From Paragordius varius (lineage: Eukaryota > Nematomorpha): DNA of 64,000 nt. Of this stretch, positions 33,691-46,689 are shown one piece after another. Made by a program: the position numbers and the translations under genes. The stretch is from positions 4,154,001 through 4,218,000 of the forward strand of contig OZ176053.1 of assembly GCA_964247055.1 (NCBI GenBank), given 5' to 3'. A model generated the notes under the pieces. That model saw only the letters and a list, made by a program, of their open reading frames with translations, searched no databases and had not been told where the DNA came from. Position 1 is the first letter of the stretch, and every line of letters starts with the position of its first letter.

Positions 33691-34739
33691 CTTTTCCAGA
33701 CTATAAGTTTTGGATGCTTTTATATATTATAATTAAAACATCAGGACACGAAATTTAATGTAAATGAATATGAAAATTAATTATCCCAATTACCACTTCA
33801 TAACATTTTGGTAGTCTTGTATTACCAGAGTTTTAAAAAATAAAAAGATATTAAAATACTGGGCCAAACTTAAAAATATGCATTTAACCGAATAATTCGA
33901 AAATTAAAAATGTAAAATCAAAAATCAACACCAGTTTTGGAGCTACTCCAATTGTCTATGGATGTCAAAAAAAAACTATAAAAATATAAACTTTTTTTCT
34001 TATACAAGATAACAAAGTTTGACAATTAAATTTTAACCGAAATCCATTTCAAAACAGAAGTTTATTATTTATTGAAGCCTGGGATAAAAAACTATCGCCG
34101 TTAAAAAAAGGTAACGAAATACAAACGAGTTAAAGGGAGGCTTAACTATATAATATTTTGCATTATTTTAATTTAATCTCTTTCATTAAATTTTATTGCA
34201 GAAAAATATTTAAATAACCCGCTTCACAGACGTTTTGATAAAGTCACAATGATGGACAGGATAAGGCTAGTTTTTTATTTGACAAACTTCTTTTATTTTC
34301 GTACTAATGGCTAGGTAAGGGTAAATATTTAACAAAATCACTCAAAGTTAACTCTCACTATGAGCATTCCATGATGCCATATAACTCAGTAAAGGTTATG
34401 TTTAAAGTAGTCAGCTAATGTAGCACATGTTGGATGTATTATATGTTAGCAATAAAAACTAAACTGATCAATAATATTCCATTGTTTAATGGTAAATTGT
34501 TTGATCAAAATATTTATTATATTGGCTTAACGTTTATTAATATTGTTCAATATCCATTTCGATAACCGATTAAATTTTAAAATTATGGTGTGTTTATTTT
34601 TTTTGATGGTCGTGGCAAATAATTTAGGATAATTTTCATCTATGGATGTAAGTTCTGTTGATTGCGTTTCGGATTGCGATATTTTGGGCATCGTAGCATT
34701 TTTTATTAATATTTTATTGTAAGTTTTTGACACTGTTCT
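33691..34739. other. Intergenic, no gene seen
   Basis: AT-rich sequence. The 3' UTR of the minus-strand gene above it starts here; AATAAA-type signals lie about 25-45 nt after its stop on the minus strand (around 34695-34715). Confidence 0.5.
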
Positions 34740-37262
34740 TTATATGCCTTTTGTGTTTTGACTTAAGTTTTGTTGTTGTAAATATAAAACCTTAGTCATC
34801 TCATTTAAGAATTGCGATAGTCCCCTGATAGAATCTATGTTAAATTGAATGTTCAATAAAATACTGGGTACTTTTCCATTTTTATCGTTTTTCGTGAAAA
34901 TTTGATCATTTTTCATATTATTGATCGGAATAGTTAGGTTTTTTTGTATGGAGGATTCATTGTTTTTTGTTTTTGTGTTTTCGACGTTTTTGGTGTTGTT
35001 TGTATTTGTAAAATCTGTTTCTTAATTGGTGATATAAATAATCAATAATCACAAATTATAAAAAAATTTTATACAGTAAAATATAAATTGAAGGAGAAAT
35101 ATTTTTTTAAAGGACAACTTATTTTGAAAATCATCAATTTTTTGGAAACTCAGCATTTTGGAATGCAAATTAGGGAAAAGATTAACTTATAATACATCTA
35201 ATTCTATAATTAAAGTTGTAATTTAATAGTTAATGTAGGAAAAATCAAGGTTTGAAAAGAAGTGGATGTTTTTTTATAAAAAAATAAACGTTTTGCCTGT
35301 ATAATATCAATTTTTACTGTATATCACATGGAACAACTCTTTAAAAAACTGCGTTTACAAACCATTGATGTTAATTATATTGCACTCCGAAATATCTAAT
35401 TTGTTATTAAAATACATTGTGTAGTGTGGGTTTTTGATAATTTAACTATCAATTTTCACAATTTTTTAGGTATTATAATCATTTAAAATCACAAATTTGG
35501 AACATATTTTTTTTTGATTTTTTTAGTACAGAATCCCAAATGCTTTAGACCAAAATATTTTGAGAATAATTCAAAATGATAGCAAAACAATCATATAAAA
35601 TTACATTTATAAGCTACAAAATAAGAAATCAGCTTTAAGAATTTGAAAAAAAAGCGATTATTAAATTAGAAAATTTAGGCAAAAAAATAAATTGTATTTT
35701 AAAGTAATTCCTAACACTGAACAATTTTAATTTTTTCTACATATGCCGAAGTTATCATAATTTTAGATTAGTAAATCTTTTAATATTTCATTTCCAGATA
35801 GTATCATTTCAAACTATTTGTCTTAATGGTACCTTATAAAGGCTTAGAGTAAGGGTTTACTTGGTTGATTAGAAACTATGTAAATATATGGCAATCATGA
35901 AAAATAAACACCAATTAAATTGATTTTAGTGGGGTAAATTAAGTTTTGTAAACTATTTTGACACATTTTACAATTAAATGTTTTATCATAAGTAATATTT
36001 TCGATATATTTTATATTTATATTAAATATTTTAACTGGACAATTAGCAGTCATTTATAACGTATGCTTCAAATCCTACACAGATCTATCCATTTTTAAAA
36101 GGGAAGAAGAGCATTATACATTTAAAATTATAGGTTATTGTCGGTCTTTGATTTTTTTACTTTAGTAAAAAAGCATATATTCATTTAGTTTAATAAATTA
36201 TTTTAAAAAAAATTTACTTATTTCAATCAAATTTTGAGCACTCGGGCCAAGCTTTTTGGTAAACAAGAGGAAGCTTTTATTATCATACCAGTTTCTTATA
36301 TGATAATGTACATCATTCAGGAGTGGTTGATATTGCTTCATTGCTTCGTAATCATCTCCGCTATATTTACCACTAATGTTCGGATAATATGGGATGTTAT
36401 TATTAGATCGTGATTTATTTAGAACCGATGATGGAGGGAATATTAGATCCCAAAATGAAGAAGATAGCGTAGTTTGTAAAGGGCTTGGTTGTTTTTGCAA
36501 CACTAGTAAATGATTTAATCTTTCTTTCTCTGGATCTGCCGCATATGGGGGCAGGGACCATGTTTTATCTCCCATCCAATTTTGGATGTAATTTTTATTA
36601 GAGATATTATCGTTATTTTTGAAATTATTAAAATTATTGAAATTCGGCGATGAAAACGCCTGACTAAGGTTACTGGAATTTATTTTTTGATTAATAATGA
36701 TTTTTGCTCCTTTCCAATCCTGTATTTTGGATTCGTTATTCATTTTATCTCCTAAAGTTTGCTTAAATTGCCCATCTTTGGCTATGTGTTGAAAAAAATG
36801 GTCTAGTCCACCCGCTACGAAATTTTTGGTTAAATTAGAATTGATATATGTGCTGTTGGTAAGAGTTGATTGTATTTGTTTTGACTGGTTAAAATTACCA
36901 ATATTCTTATTCACCAAACCTTTTTGCCGTAAAGAATTGTTTTGAAATGTTTCATTGAAAAAAAGTTTGGAATTTGCATCATATAAATTTTCGTGTTTAA
37001 CGTTTATATCCCGTAAAAATGTTTCAATCTGTTCTCTGTTCATATATTTGCCAGGATACTTCTCATAGTTTATATTGGGCACAATCGTATTTGTTTTTGT
37101 TAAAACCAAATTATTCCGTTTAATTCTTCTGTTCTCAAAATTAGAATGCTTTACATCAAAGTTTAATGTTTCCCGAAATATGGCAGCATAAAAAAACCAA
37201 CTAATGAATATGTTAACCTTGAGTTTAAAGGTTTGATAATTAGGCAGATAAAATAATGACAT
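34740..37262 (-). CDS. Asn-rich, probably secreted 441-residue protein, unknown family
   Basis: Two exons, 36218-37262 and 34740-35020, joined in phase 1 with a GT-AG intron of about 1.2 kb. The start at 37262 gives a long N-terminus with a hydrophobic core (KVNIFISWFFYAAIF, about residues 14-28), readable as a signal peptide or anchor. A basic RRIKR site at about 45-49 looks like a furin-type cleavage site. The body is rich in Asn, Ser, Lys and Gln, with less degenerate stretches YEKYPGKYMNREQIETFL (near residue 70) and WSLPPYAADPEKERLNHLLV (near residue 245). No Cys-rich pattern, repeat or amidated-peptide motif supports a function. The C-terminus (SIRGLSQFLNEMTKVLYLQQ) could form an amphipathic helix. 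I do not recognise it. Evidence for the second exon is the phase match and the open frame up to the stop. Confidence 0.72.
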
Positions 37263-39633
37263 AAGTTATCATTTAAAATTATCAATTCAAATAAAGATGT
37301 ATTATTATGTGATTGTTGGCCACATTTTTAATTGATAACACAATGCACAAAATCGGGGGATATTAAATATATTCTAATAAAACAATGTTTTTAAATAGAA
37401 AATTTCATCAGAATACTCATGATTTTGGTTTTTGGGGTGACAGGTCATTAAAAAAGTTATTTTTGTGGTAATTGGTTCATCTAGAAACGCAAAACCAGCT
37501 CATATTATATCAAATAAAAATTTTGGATAAAGACTTTAATGTATAATTTCTTAATTATATATGATAGAATGTATTTAAAAATTAATGTTATTATTTGTCT
37601 AACTCGAAAGTCTTAAACCATTGGATACATCCTTTAAAATGGGTTAATTTTCTCAAAACATTCAATGTGCCTAGATTAGGCGATGAGAATTATTAATACA
37701 TTTTATATGTCATCATAATATTTTCGGGAAATGCATACTCTGCTTAAAATTTAAAACTTAAACACGATGAAGCGCATTTTAGATTTTAAAGTAAGATGGA
37801 AATAAAACTTTAAATATTATAACACCTTTTTTTGATTTTACTCAAGATGCAGATCATTTAAAAATTTTTATTTAAAACTTCCTTGACTGAAATTTAAAAG
37901 AAAAATCTGAAAGGAGAGAAATGTTGACCATCATCCAATTATGTGGAAAAAGTGTTTTTTACCTTAAAACTTTACACCATTTCCACCATGCTTCCATTTA
38001 TTATGCAGCATGAGCTACAAAAGGTTAAAAATCAAATTTAATAACAAAATATGATCTTTTAAAAATATATTTTGATATTTTAATAACTAACATATTATAA
38101 GTTTTATCGCGATATCTCAGCATGTCTGCGTATAATAAAAGTAGCCCATTTTCGGAGGGGCCCAAAAATTTATTTCCGCTGATATCTAATAATTACACTT
38201 TATATATTTGTTTGGATTTTATCTACTCTATACTCTATATATTAACAAATATTGTGGTTTGAAGTCTTTATCCCATACCAAAAAATTATTTGATATAATT
38301 AAAGTTAGTTTTACAAACACAACATAATGCTGTTTCAATATTTACATTCAAATATTGCTGATTTCCATGATAATAACTCATTTACAGTAAAAATTGAAAT
38401 TATACGGACAAAACGTAAAAATATAAAGACAAATATTTTTTTGTAAATACAACCATACTTTTTAGATTTTGATTTTTTTAAATATGACTGATTGTTTAAA
38501 AGTCCAAAGTATAAATGGAGAAGTATATTGGCAACACAATTAATTACTCTCACACATGACACGTGGTAAACACTGTCCCCTTTAAATTTCGTTTCATAAA
38601 GCCACCTATTGCTTGATAGGAAGTACTATAACTTCTAATTGCAAAGGTAGGCTAAGAGAAATAATCTCCATAATATGTTAAATATTTAATGATTGTTTAA
38701 AAATATAATAATAGGATAAAGTAAGGTTGAAAAAAGTATGGCTGTCTTTTGAAAAAAAGTTTTGTCTTTATTTTTTTACGTTTTGTCTATATAATTTCAA
38801 TTTTTACTGAATCTATTTTAACCATTTATAAGCCAAAATATGGTTTTTATGACCAGGTCAACTTAGCCATTTAAGCCCAAACACATGGTCATAAAAGATC
38901 CAATTCTACAGTCTTAAATAAGAAAAAACACTTTGGCATTATGTAAGCCAAACAGCGGTTTTTTAAAAAACCGATTGCAGACTCTTAGGTTCATGAATAA
39001 GCATTACAAAACTTATTAAAAGTAGAATCAATATAGCGCTGATGCGGTATGCCTATTATAAGCTTATTAGACCACGCATGGTAAATATTACCGTTTCAAC
39101 TTTATTTATATGCATAAAAATTTAAGCTCTTGCAAAGATGTTTTAAATGGCAGAAACATAATATGTGATAAAAAATTTATTTGTTTAATTGATGATCATA
39201 TGAATACACATGGCAACGGTTATATTGTTATTCTACTGAACAGTTTTATTTATAAATAACTTAATACAATAATTGCATATTCAATAAATAAATGTAGTAT
39301 ATGATAAATTTTTGGACAATATGCACATATAGCTGTTGGTTTGGAATATCATATAAATAGTTAACTATAGTTTATTGCTTAATTGATCAGTAAAATAAAT
39401 GCTGGGAACGAAACGTTCCTGGCAGCACAATGGCATATTCTATAGGGATGATTTTTAACTACACATAAAAATAAATTTTTTCAAATGCATATGAACTAGA
39501 TGGTTATGATTTGAGTTATTCTCCAAACTAATAGCATCGGAGAATCTTGTTTATCTATCCTTTCTCCCTTTTCATACTTTTTGTAGTCTCCTCACAGCTT
39601 ACTTTTAAATTATAAAACCTATTTTATGAAATA
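37263..39633. other. Intergenic, repeat fragments only
   Basis: AT-rich. AGTAGCCCATTTTCGGAGGGGCC near 38140 resembles a block of the old repeat at 22960. The segment 38700-38815 resembles 35230-35330 (shared ACGTTTTG(T/C)CT(A/G)TATAAT and TCAATTTTTACTG). An imperfect hairpin lies at 39400-39427. No coding exon recognised. Confidence 0.5.
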
Positions 39634-42600
39634 CTAGTTGGTGCCAAGCCAACTATAAATTACAAATTTTATGAAATATATTGCAATGCAAAGTGTATAA
39701 ATGTGAGATATTTGGCTGTTTTTGGTCGGGCAAGAAGCAGATGAAAAGGTAGCAATATGTCGCAATTTCGAAGATTTTCCAATTTCGTTTGAAAGCCAAT
39801 CATCAAAATTCTCCAACATATTCTTATAATTATTGCCATGTTTGTTCCCGCTTTTATCGGTATTCAAGTGTTCTTGCTTATGCCTGTATTCAATCAAATC
39901 TTGCATATTTTCCTGTTCATATGGATTATAATCATTTTTATTTGTATCTTTGTGAGTATAGTTCAACAATAGAGTTTTATGTTTAACCACGTGGTTAGGT
40001 ACCAGCGATTTTTGCGAAATATAGGATGATATATTATAAAGTGAGCCATTAGTTTTTGTTAAATGATGATAACTATGATTTTTATCAATATTATCTATGT
40101 GATGATGCAACAACCAATATTTATTGTAATAATGGTTATGAGAGGTAGTTTTTACAACTGGGATACGATTTGTGCTAAGTGTCAAATTTTTTATGTACAT
40201 TGATGTATTTAGGTGTGCATTTATTCTATTTTGATCCACCACGGTTTCTGAAAACAGAGTTGTGGAGAGATGCGCCGTAATGTTATCTGGGTACAAGCGA
40301 TAGACATTGGACCAGCTATTAATTGAGTATGAATTATTTCCTGGTATGGATATTGGATGTATATGTTTCATTGTGTCTATAGGTAATATTGGTCTTTTAA
40401 TAGATTGGCATGTAGAGGATGAGGGTAGATTTGGCGGTAGAGTTTGATAGATCATTGGGTAACTATACTGCTTTTCAATTTCAGCCTGTATTATAAAAAG
40501 AAAATTTTAAATATTGTTACAAAATACAGTACCGATTTTATTGTTAGCTAATTCACATAATTTTTGGCCAATTGGCCATACAGTAGCGTATGATAAAAAC
40601 AACAATTGGATGTGAAACAACTTTTATCTCATAGACGAAATTTATTTTATATCATACGCTATTGTATCGCCCATTGGCCAACAATAAAGTGGGTACTGTA
40701 TATTATGGCTAGTAAAAAAATGGAAGAAACTCTTCTAAAATAAATTTAAAACATTGTTATTATAGAGTTTTAGCAAAATTTATTTTTCCTACCGATATGG
40801 GAGAACGCATTATATTGCTACACAGATTGACATAATCTCCACGGGAATAAACAGCATTTAAGTCGGTTAACTTTGAATCTGTCCAATTGAGATTCGTAAG
40901 GTAATTATAAAAGGTTGTGCCATTATCATTCACTTGGATGTCGTAAATTCTGTAGAGAAAAAATAATAAATACAATATAAAAGTTAATAAATTTGCATGT
41001 AACTCAAATTCGACCTATTTAATGTTACATGGGAAAACATCAACAAATATAGCAAAAAATGCGTACGATTTATCGAATTCGTGCATTGGTAGTACTTTGA
41101 GATTCATGGCATCCTTGTCATTATTAAATTTAGTTGTGAATTTATTGTTGGATGTTTTTAAATCAAGTGTTTCAAGTGTGGTTGGCTGATTTCGCAAAAA
41201 TATGTCATAAATTTGGCTGGGAACCGGTTGACTCCGGCAACTGGTAAGCTTAGGGACTTTTGGGTAATAAAACACAAACTGGAGACATGGCCTTTGGCTC
41301 CAGAATATGCCTGACGTTTTGAATCGCGCATTTTCAGTCATCTCCATCAAATCTTCAATGTGTGTTAGATGGGCAAGGGTTTTATTACGATGAGAACTAA
41401 CATTTTTGCGATCAGCAAAAACATTATTTTCCGCATGCAAAAACTTATGTTTGAAATTTATGGGAGATTTAAATGTTTTATCACTTTTTTCGTTGGCATT
41501 CATTAAGGAACTAAGGCTTAGTTTGTGATCTATATGGTCGTATATTTCATCTGTATCATGTTTGTCCAGGAATGACGGATTTTCATAATGGCAACGTGTG
41601 ATTAAATGATCACCCTAGTTTTATAGTAAAATAATGAATCATATATTTTGTCAAAATTTTTATGAAAACCAAAAATTTGTAAATTACTGGTAATATAATT
41701 TTTTGGTTATTCCCATCATAATATTGGATATCTTGAAATTTTTCATCAAAATTATCATCCTTTGCTATGTAATCTATTTCTCGGCCATTTCGAATTTGAA
41801 CCGAAGCAATACGCTTAAAGTTGCCATGAGTATAAAATTGAGACGCATACACCGAAATGCCTTGTGAGGGGAAATCCTAAATTACAATGTATTTTATTAT
41901 GAAAGTCATGATGGCGACAATTTGGAATCTAATATTTTATTTGTATATTTGGAGATTTTTCCGGGTTGGGATTTAAACTTATCTTATTTTAATACATGAT
42001 TATATTTGTGTTATATAATAATTGTATATTTTCTAAATTAAAGGTTCTGCTAAATATTTAGGGTAAAAGGAGCCTTTCTATCCCTTAATTAATGAATCTT
42101 TTAATTTATTAACATTGTTTTCAGTTATACCTATTAATTATATTAAACAGTATTTTATTGATTAACTATATTCCCAATATACTTTAGCTGTACAAAGACC
42201 ATGACAATGTCCTTCAATTGTAAGCTTAGGAACGTTTGGTGGGAAAAAATACCATTGAGTTGGTTCAGGACCGATGGAGAGAACTCCGGAATCATACGTC
42301 CTAAGATCCGAAGTATAAGTGAATTGGAAACCAAAGTGATATGTTTGCAGAGTTTGTTTTACAATGTCTAAAAAAACATAAATAAATTATATATTGGCGA
42401 TAAACGAAAATAAGGCTTTATGTGTTTTCTATCAATAATTCTCATTTTTTTAGTTTGCTTATAATAAATAAGTTTTAAAGTAATTCTAAAGTTGTGTATA
42501 ATTAATATGTTTACTTTTGGTTTTATGTTGCGTTTTTTCCTCCTTATTCATCCATTGAACATTTGATTTATCTAGCAACATTTCCAACATAACATACTTG

Positions 42601-44627
42601 GGATCAGAATCCGTACCCAAGGAAAAGCCGGCTTCAGAGGGCCAATGAAAATCCTATGGAAAAAATATTTTATAGTATTTAGGCACACGTCGATAATAGG
42701 AAATAATAACCAATATATCCTTATTTTTTAATCAAACTTAAATAATCTTAAGTTAAATATAGAGAATTCGTTCTTTAGTTACGAGTAGGGTTGTGCTGAC
42801 TAAGTCGTGAACCAGTCAATTGACCGGGTCATGACCAGGTCAGTGACCATTTATTTTTTGACCATGGTCAATTAAAAAAACAGCTGTTTTTTGAAAAATT
42901 GGTGGTAAATTTTTTTTGGAGGAGTGATAGTAAAATTTTATTGTTTTTTAATATATTTTTTATTATAAATTAAATGTATATATTTATTTAACAATATGAA
43001 ATTGTTAAACGTGCAACCTTTAACATTAGCATTTAAGCATATCCAGTTATTTCGAAAAACATTACAATCAAGCACTTTGCAAAATATGCAATTATTCCAT
43101 ATATGTGAACCAATAAAATGAACAAACATTAATAATTGGATATTTCAATGATGAAAGAAAGTGTATAATAAGCTAGGTAAAATTTTATTTGAAATATCCA
43201 GTATTCTATGTATTTTAAGATTTAGAAGGCCACAAACATATGGCAAAATTTATTTGAAAAAAAATTGATTAAATTGGATTGAAAATATTTGTAATAATAA
43301 ATATCAAGAAAATGTATAATACAAACTTTTAAGAAAAGACATAATTAGTGAAACGCAAGTGTCGTTCATACATTATTTTCGTCTAATATAGCATGATATT
43401 TATTTAAGTAAAAAGTGGTCATGACCATGGTCTGACTGGGTCTGACCGGACTTTTTTGAAAAAGCAGTCAAATGCACAACCCTAGTTACGAGTTTATTAT
43501 TATAACTTTTTTGATCATTAAAGTCAATCTAATTCGAAACCTCATCTCCTCCTACGGTGTAACCAGTGATAATATCATTGCAAAAGTACATATCGGGTGG
43601 GAAAGTGCCTTGATAACATGGAAAAATTGAATCCAAATATTCTGTTGGATATTCTGTTCGAGGTGAGCAGGCATATAACACGGCATGTTTAATTATACCC
43701 GAATCTAAAAACGTGGCTTTTTCGTTCGATGACATGATGGATTTTGCTGCATCATTGTACATTTCAATTGAACGCTAGAAAAAAATTATTTTTTTATTAT
43801 ATAAAGTTTAAATCTACAAAATGAAGGTTTTTGCTACTCAAGTTAATGTATATGTATTATGCGAAAATTAAAATATGTAATTATTTATTTATAAATTTTT
43901 TACAAAAAATATTAATATGTTTAAGGCAATACATCATGAAAATCGATAAAAAGAAAAAAAAGGTTAACAACATTTTTATAAGGGCGCCGATTTGAATCGG
44001 CCTAATGACCACCTAGATATCTCCATTAGCACGCAATTATCTATGTACAATTTTTCCAGGAAACAAAGGCAATAATTTTTTAACACATTTGTAAGCAGTT
44101 GGTCCAATTTATCATTCCTTACGGATATTGAAATTAAAGAGTAAAATGTGCTAATTTTCATTTGAGAGTTTTTTTGTAGCAAATAGATTAATATGTTAAT
44201 GATTTAAATGTTATTGAAAAAAATATAATATTATAAGTATATATTCTGTCTCCAATTAATTATTTATGATTTTTAGCAATTTTTAATTCTTGGTGTAATC
44301 AGCCGTAACCTTCACTCATATTTAGCTATGATATTAGGTTTTATTAGGTATATATAATCCTTAATTTGTTTAATATTGGGTATCAAAAATTTGGAAAATG
44401 TTTAAAAAATATTTTTCCCAGATAAAATATAGAATGGTTTATAAATAAAATTGACACCTTAGTAATATGACGTTTTGAGTTATGACCGGATTGAGCGGTC
44501 GAATTAGTTTTGAAATCCGGAAGAGCAAATAATTGACATATGTAGGGCATATTTTTTACCAAAGAAAACTTTATTCCTTCAAAATACATGTTTTCGATTT
44601 CAATCTATTTATAAATGATAAAATTAG

Positions 44628-44673
<46 letters not shown>

Positions 44674-46656
44674 TAAATTTTAGAAAAGCTTTAATTAAAA
44701 TTGTTTAAAATATACGTACTTTCATATCGAGTGAAAAAGTTTCATCACCCTGCCGTGTTATTTTATGATTCTCATAACTGTTTTTGTTAATAGTTAGGGA
44801 GCCATCATTTGAATACAATTGATTATTTTCAACAACTATGGATTTTTGAATCCGATTCTCTGATATTTCTTTGGTGTCAAAAAGCGTACCATTCCAAAGT
44901 GTTTCACCGCTAAAATCTTTTACCTGGTTATTTTCACTTTTTTCTTTAGTTTCTCGTCTTTTATTAATTAATTGTGTTGGTTTTTGTTGTGGCCTGTCTA
45001 TTTTCCGCTGAGTTTTGTGTTGATTTAACAAATATATGGGTTTAGAACGGATTAATATGGTATTTATGTCATCACTTTTAGTATTGTTAGCATTATTCTC
45101 GGCTTTATGAGAAACGATATGTAAGCTATTTAATTCGATGACATCATTGATCTGCGTTGTATCGAGAAAGCCCCAATGAAGGTACATACTATTACCCTAT
45201 GGTAAAAATACACAATTGATAAATTTGACTTAATATTAGCATATTATATTATGAATATTCCAACTATCGTAATTGCCATTATTTTGGTGGCTTACGTTTT
45301 TTAAACCGTGTTTTCTATTATATACCTTAAAAACACTATTTAGTTTAAAAAGCTTTAAAATCTACTTTCAAGTGTAATCGATCCCTTATTTTGGCAAATA
45401 ACTGTTTCTTACCTATGTTTTTCACAAAATAAAGCCATAAAAATATCTTGAAATCCTGTATTATTATGGATATTATTTCCAGTCCAGCGTACACCACTTT
45501 TTAACCACAAAACAACAAAAATCTCATTAATATTCATTAGGATTGGTGATATGTGAAAAAAGGAAAAGGCATTTTAACATAAGGAACCAACTTAACTAGA
45601 ATATATTTTCACATGTATGATTAAAACAGTGCGTTGCGTTTTCTAACACACGTAATTGAATGATCAGAGAATCTGTGGTTATTAAACCATCAACCTTAGC
45701 TAACTTAAAATAAAAATTAGTAATAATAATTTTTATTGCTCTGTATTTTTATGGTATAAGTATCATGACCAGAAAAATTAATTCTTCCCTCTTTTCCTTT
45801 CCCATATACCTGTCTATATATCCTAATCAAAATTTATTATGCAATATTTTCCATTTACCAAAAAAATCAATCCATCAATCAATCAATATATACTACAAAA
45901 AATTAATATATTTTAAAAATAATTTTTCAAAAAATTTGTCAAAAAACATATTTCGTATAAAGGTGAGAGAAGTCTTACAAACTTTCTCACATAAATTATT
46001 ATCATTATCATTATTAAAATTCAATTATAAAATAATATTTAATTTTGTATTAACAATAATTCAAATACTTAAAATATAATTATTATTTGGTTTAAGCAAA
46101 TACAAAGCACACAATTTTTAGCAACAACAATTAAAGGATAATCATAAATATTAATATTATTAGATAATAATTAAATTGAATAGAGTAAATATATTGGTAA
46201 AAGAGATCTTTTAAGTATAATCAAGTATATTTTTTCATATTTATACCAATTAAAAATCCTTTTAACTAATAATATGGCTCTATAATTTTCAAAATATAAT
46301 TATTTAATAATTTGTTTTATGAATTTTGTAACACCTCATTATCAGTATTCTTATATCAATAAAACTTTTTTTATAAGGTGAAAAAAATATTATTACAGGT
46401 AAATATCATACTATAATAAAATAAAAAACGATAAATTGTTTTAGCAAGTCAAATTTATGAAAAAATCTTACTCAGTATTTTTCGACTAATTTTTTATTAA
46501 TTTTTTTTATTATAAATTTAAAAAACCCAAAATAATAATAAAACATTTTTTAATTTGCTTATAGTATTCCGGTACTAAAAAATTATACAATCAATTTATT
46601 AGTCAATAAGAGATTGAAAATTAATGGACTTTATAAGAAAAAATAACTTTAAAAAG

Positions 46657-46689
<33 letters not shown>

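Noticed and set aside
42938-43129. 63-codon minus-strand frame inside the 42786-43484 element
   Set aside because: No transposase motif and not preserved in the second copy at 59022-59430; treated as non-coding interior.
45765-46079. 104-codon plus-strand open frame
   Set aside because: It consists of Ile/Lys/Asn/Phe/Leu codons expected by chance in this composition, inside a MOXD1-like intron.
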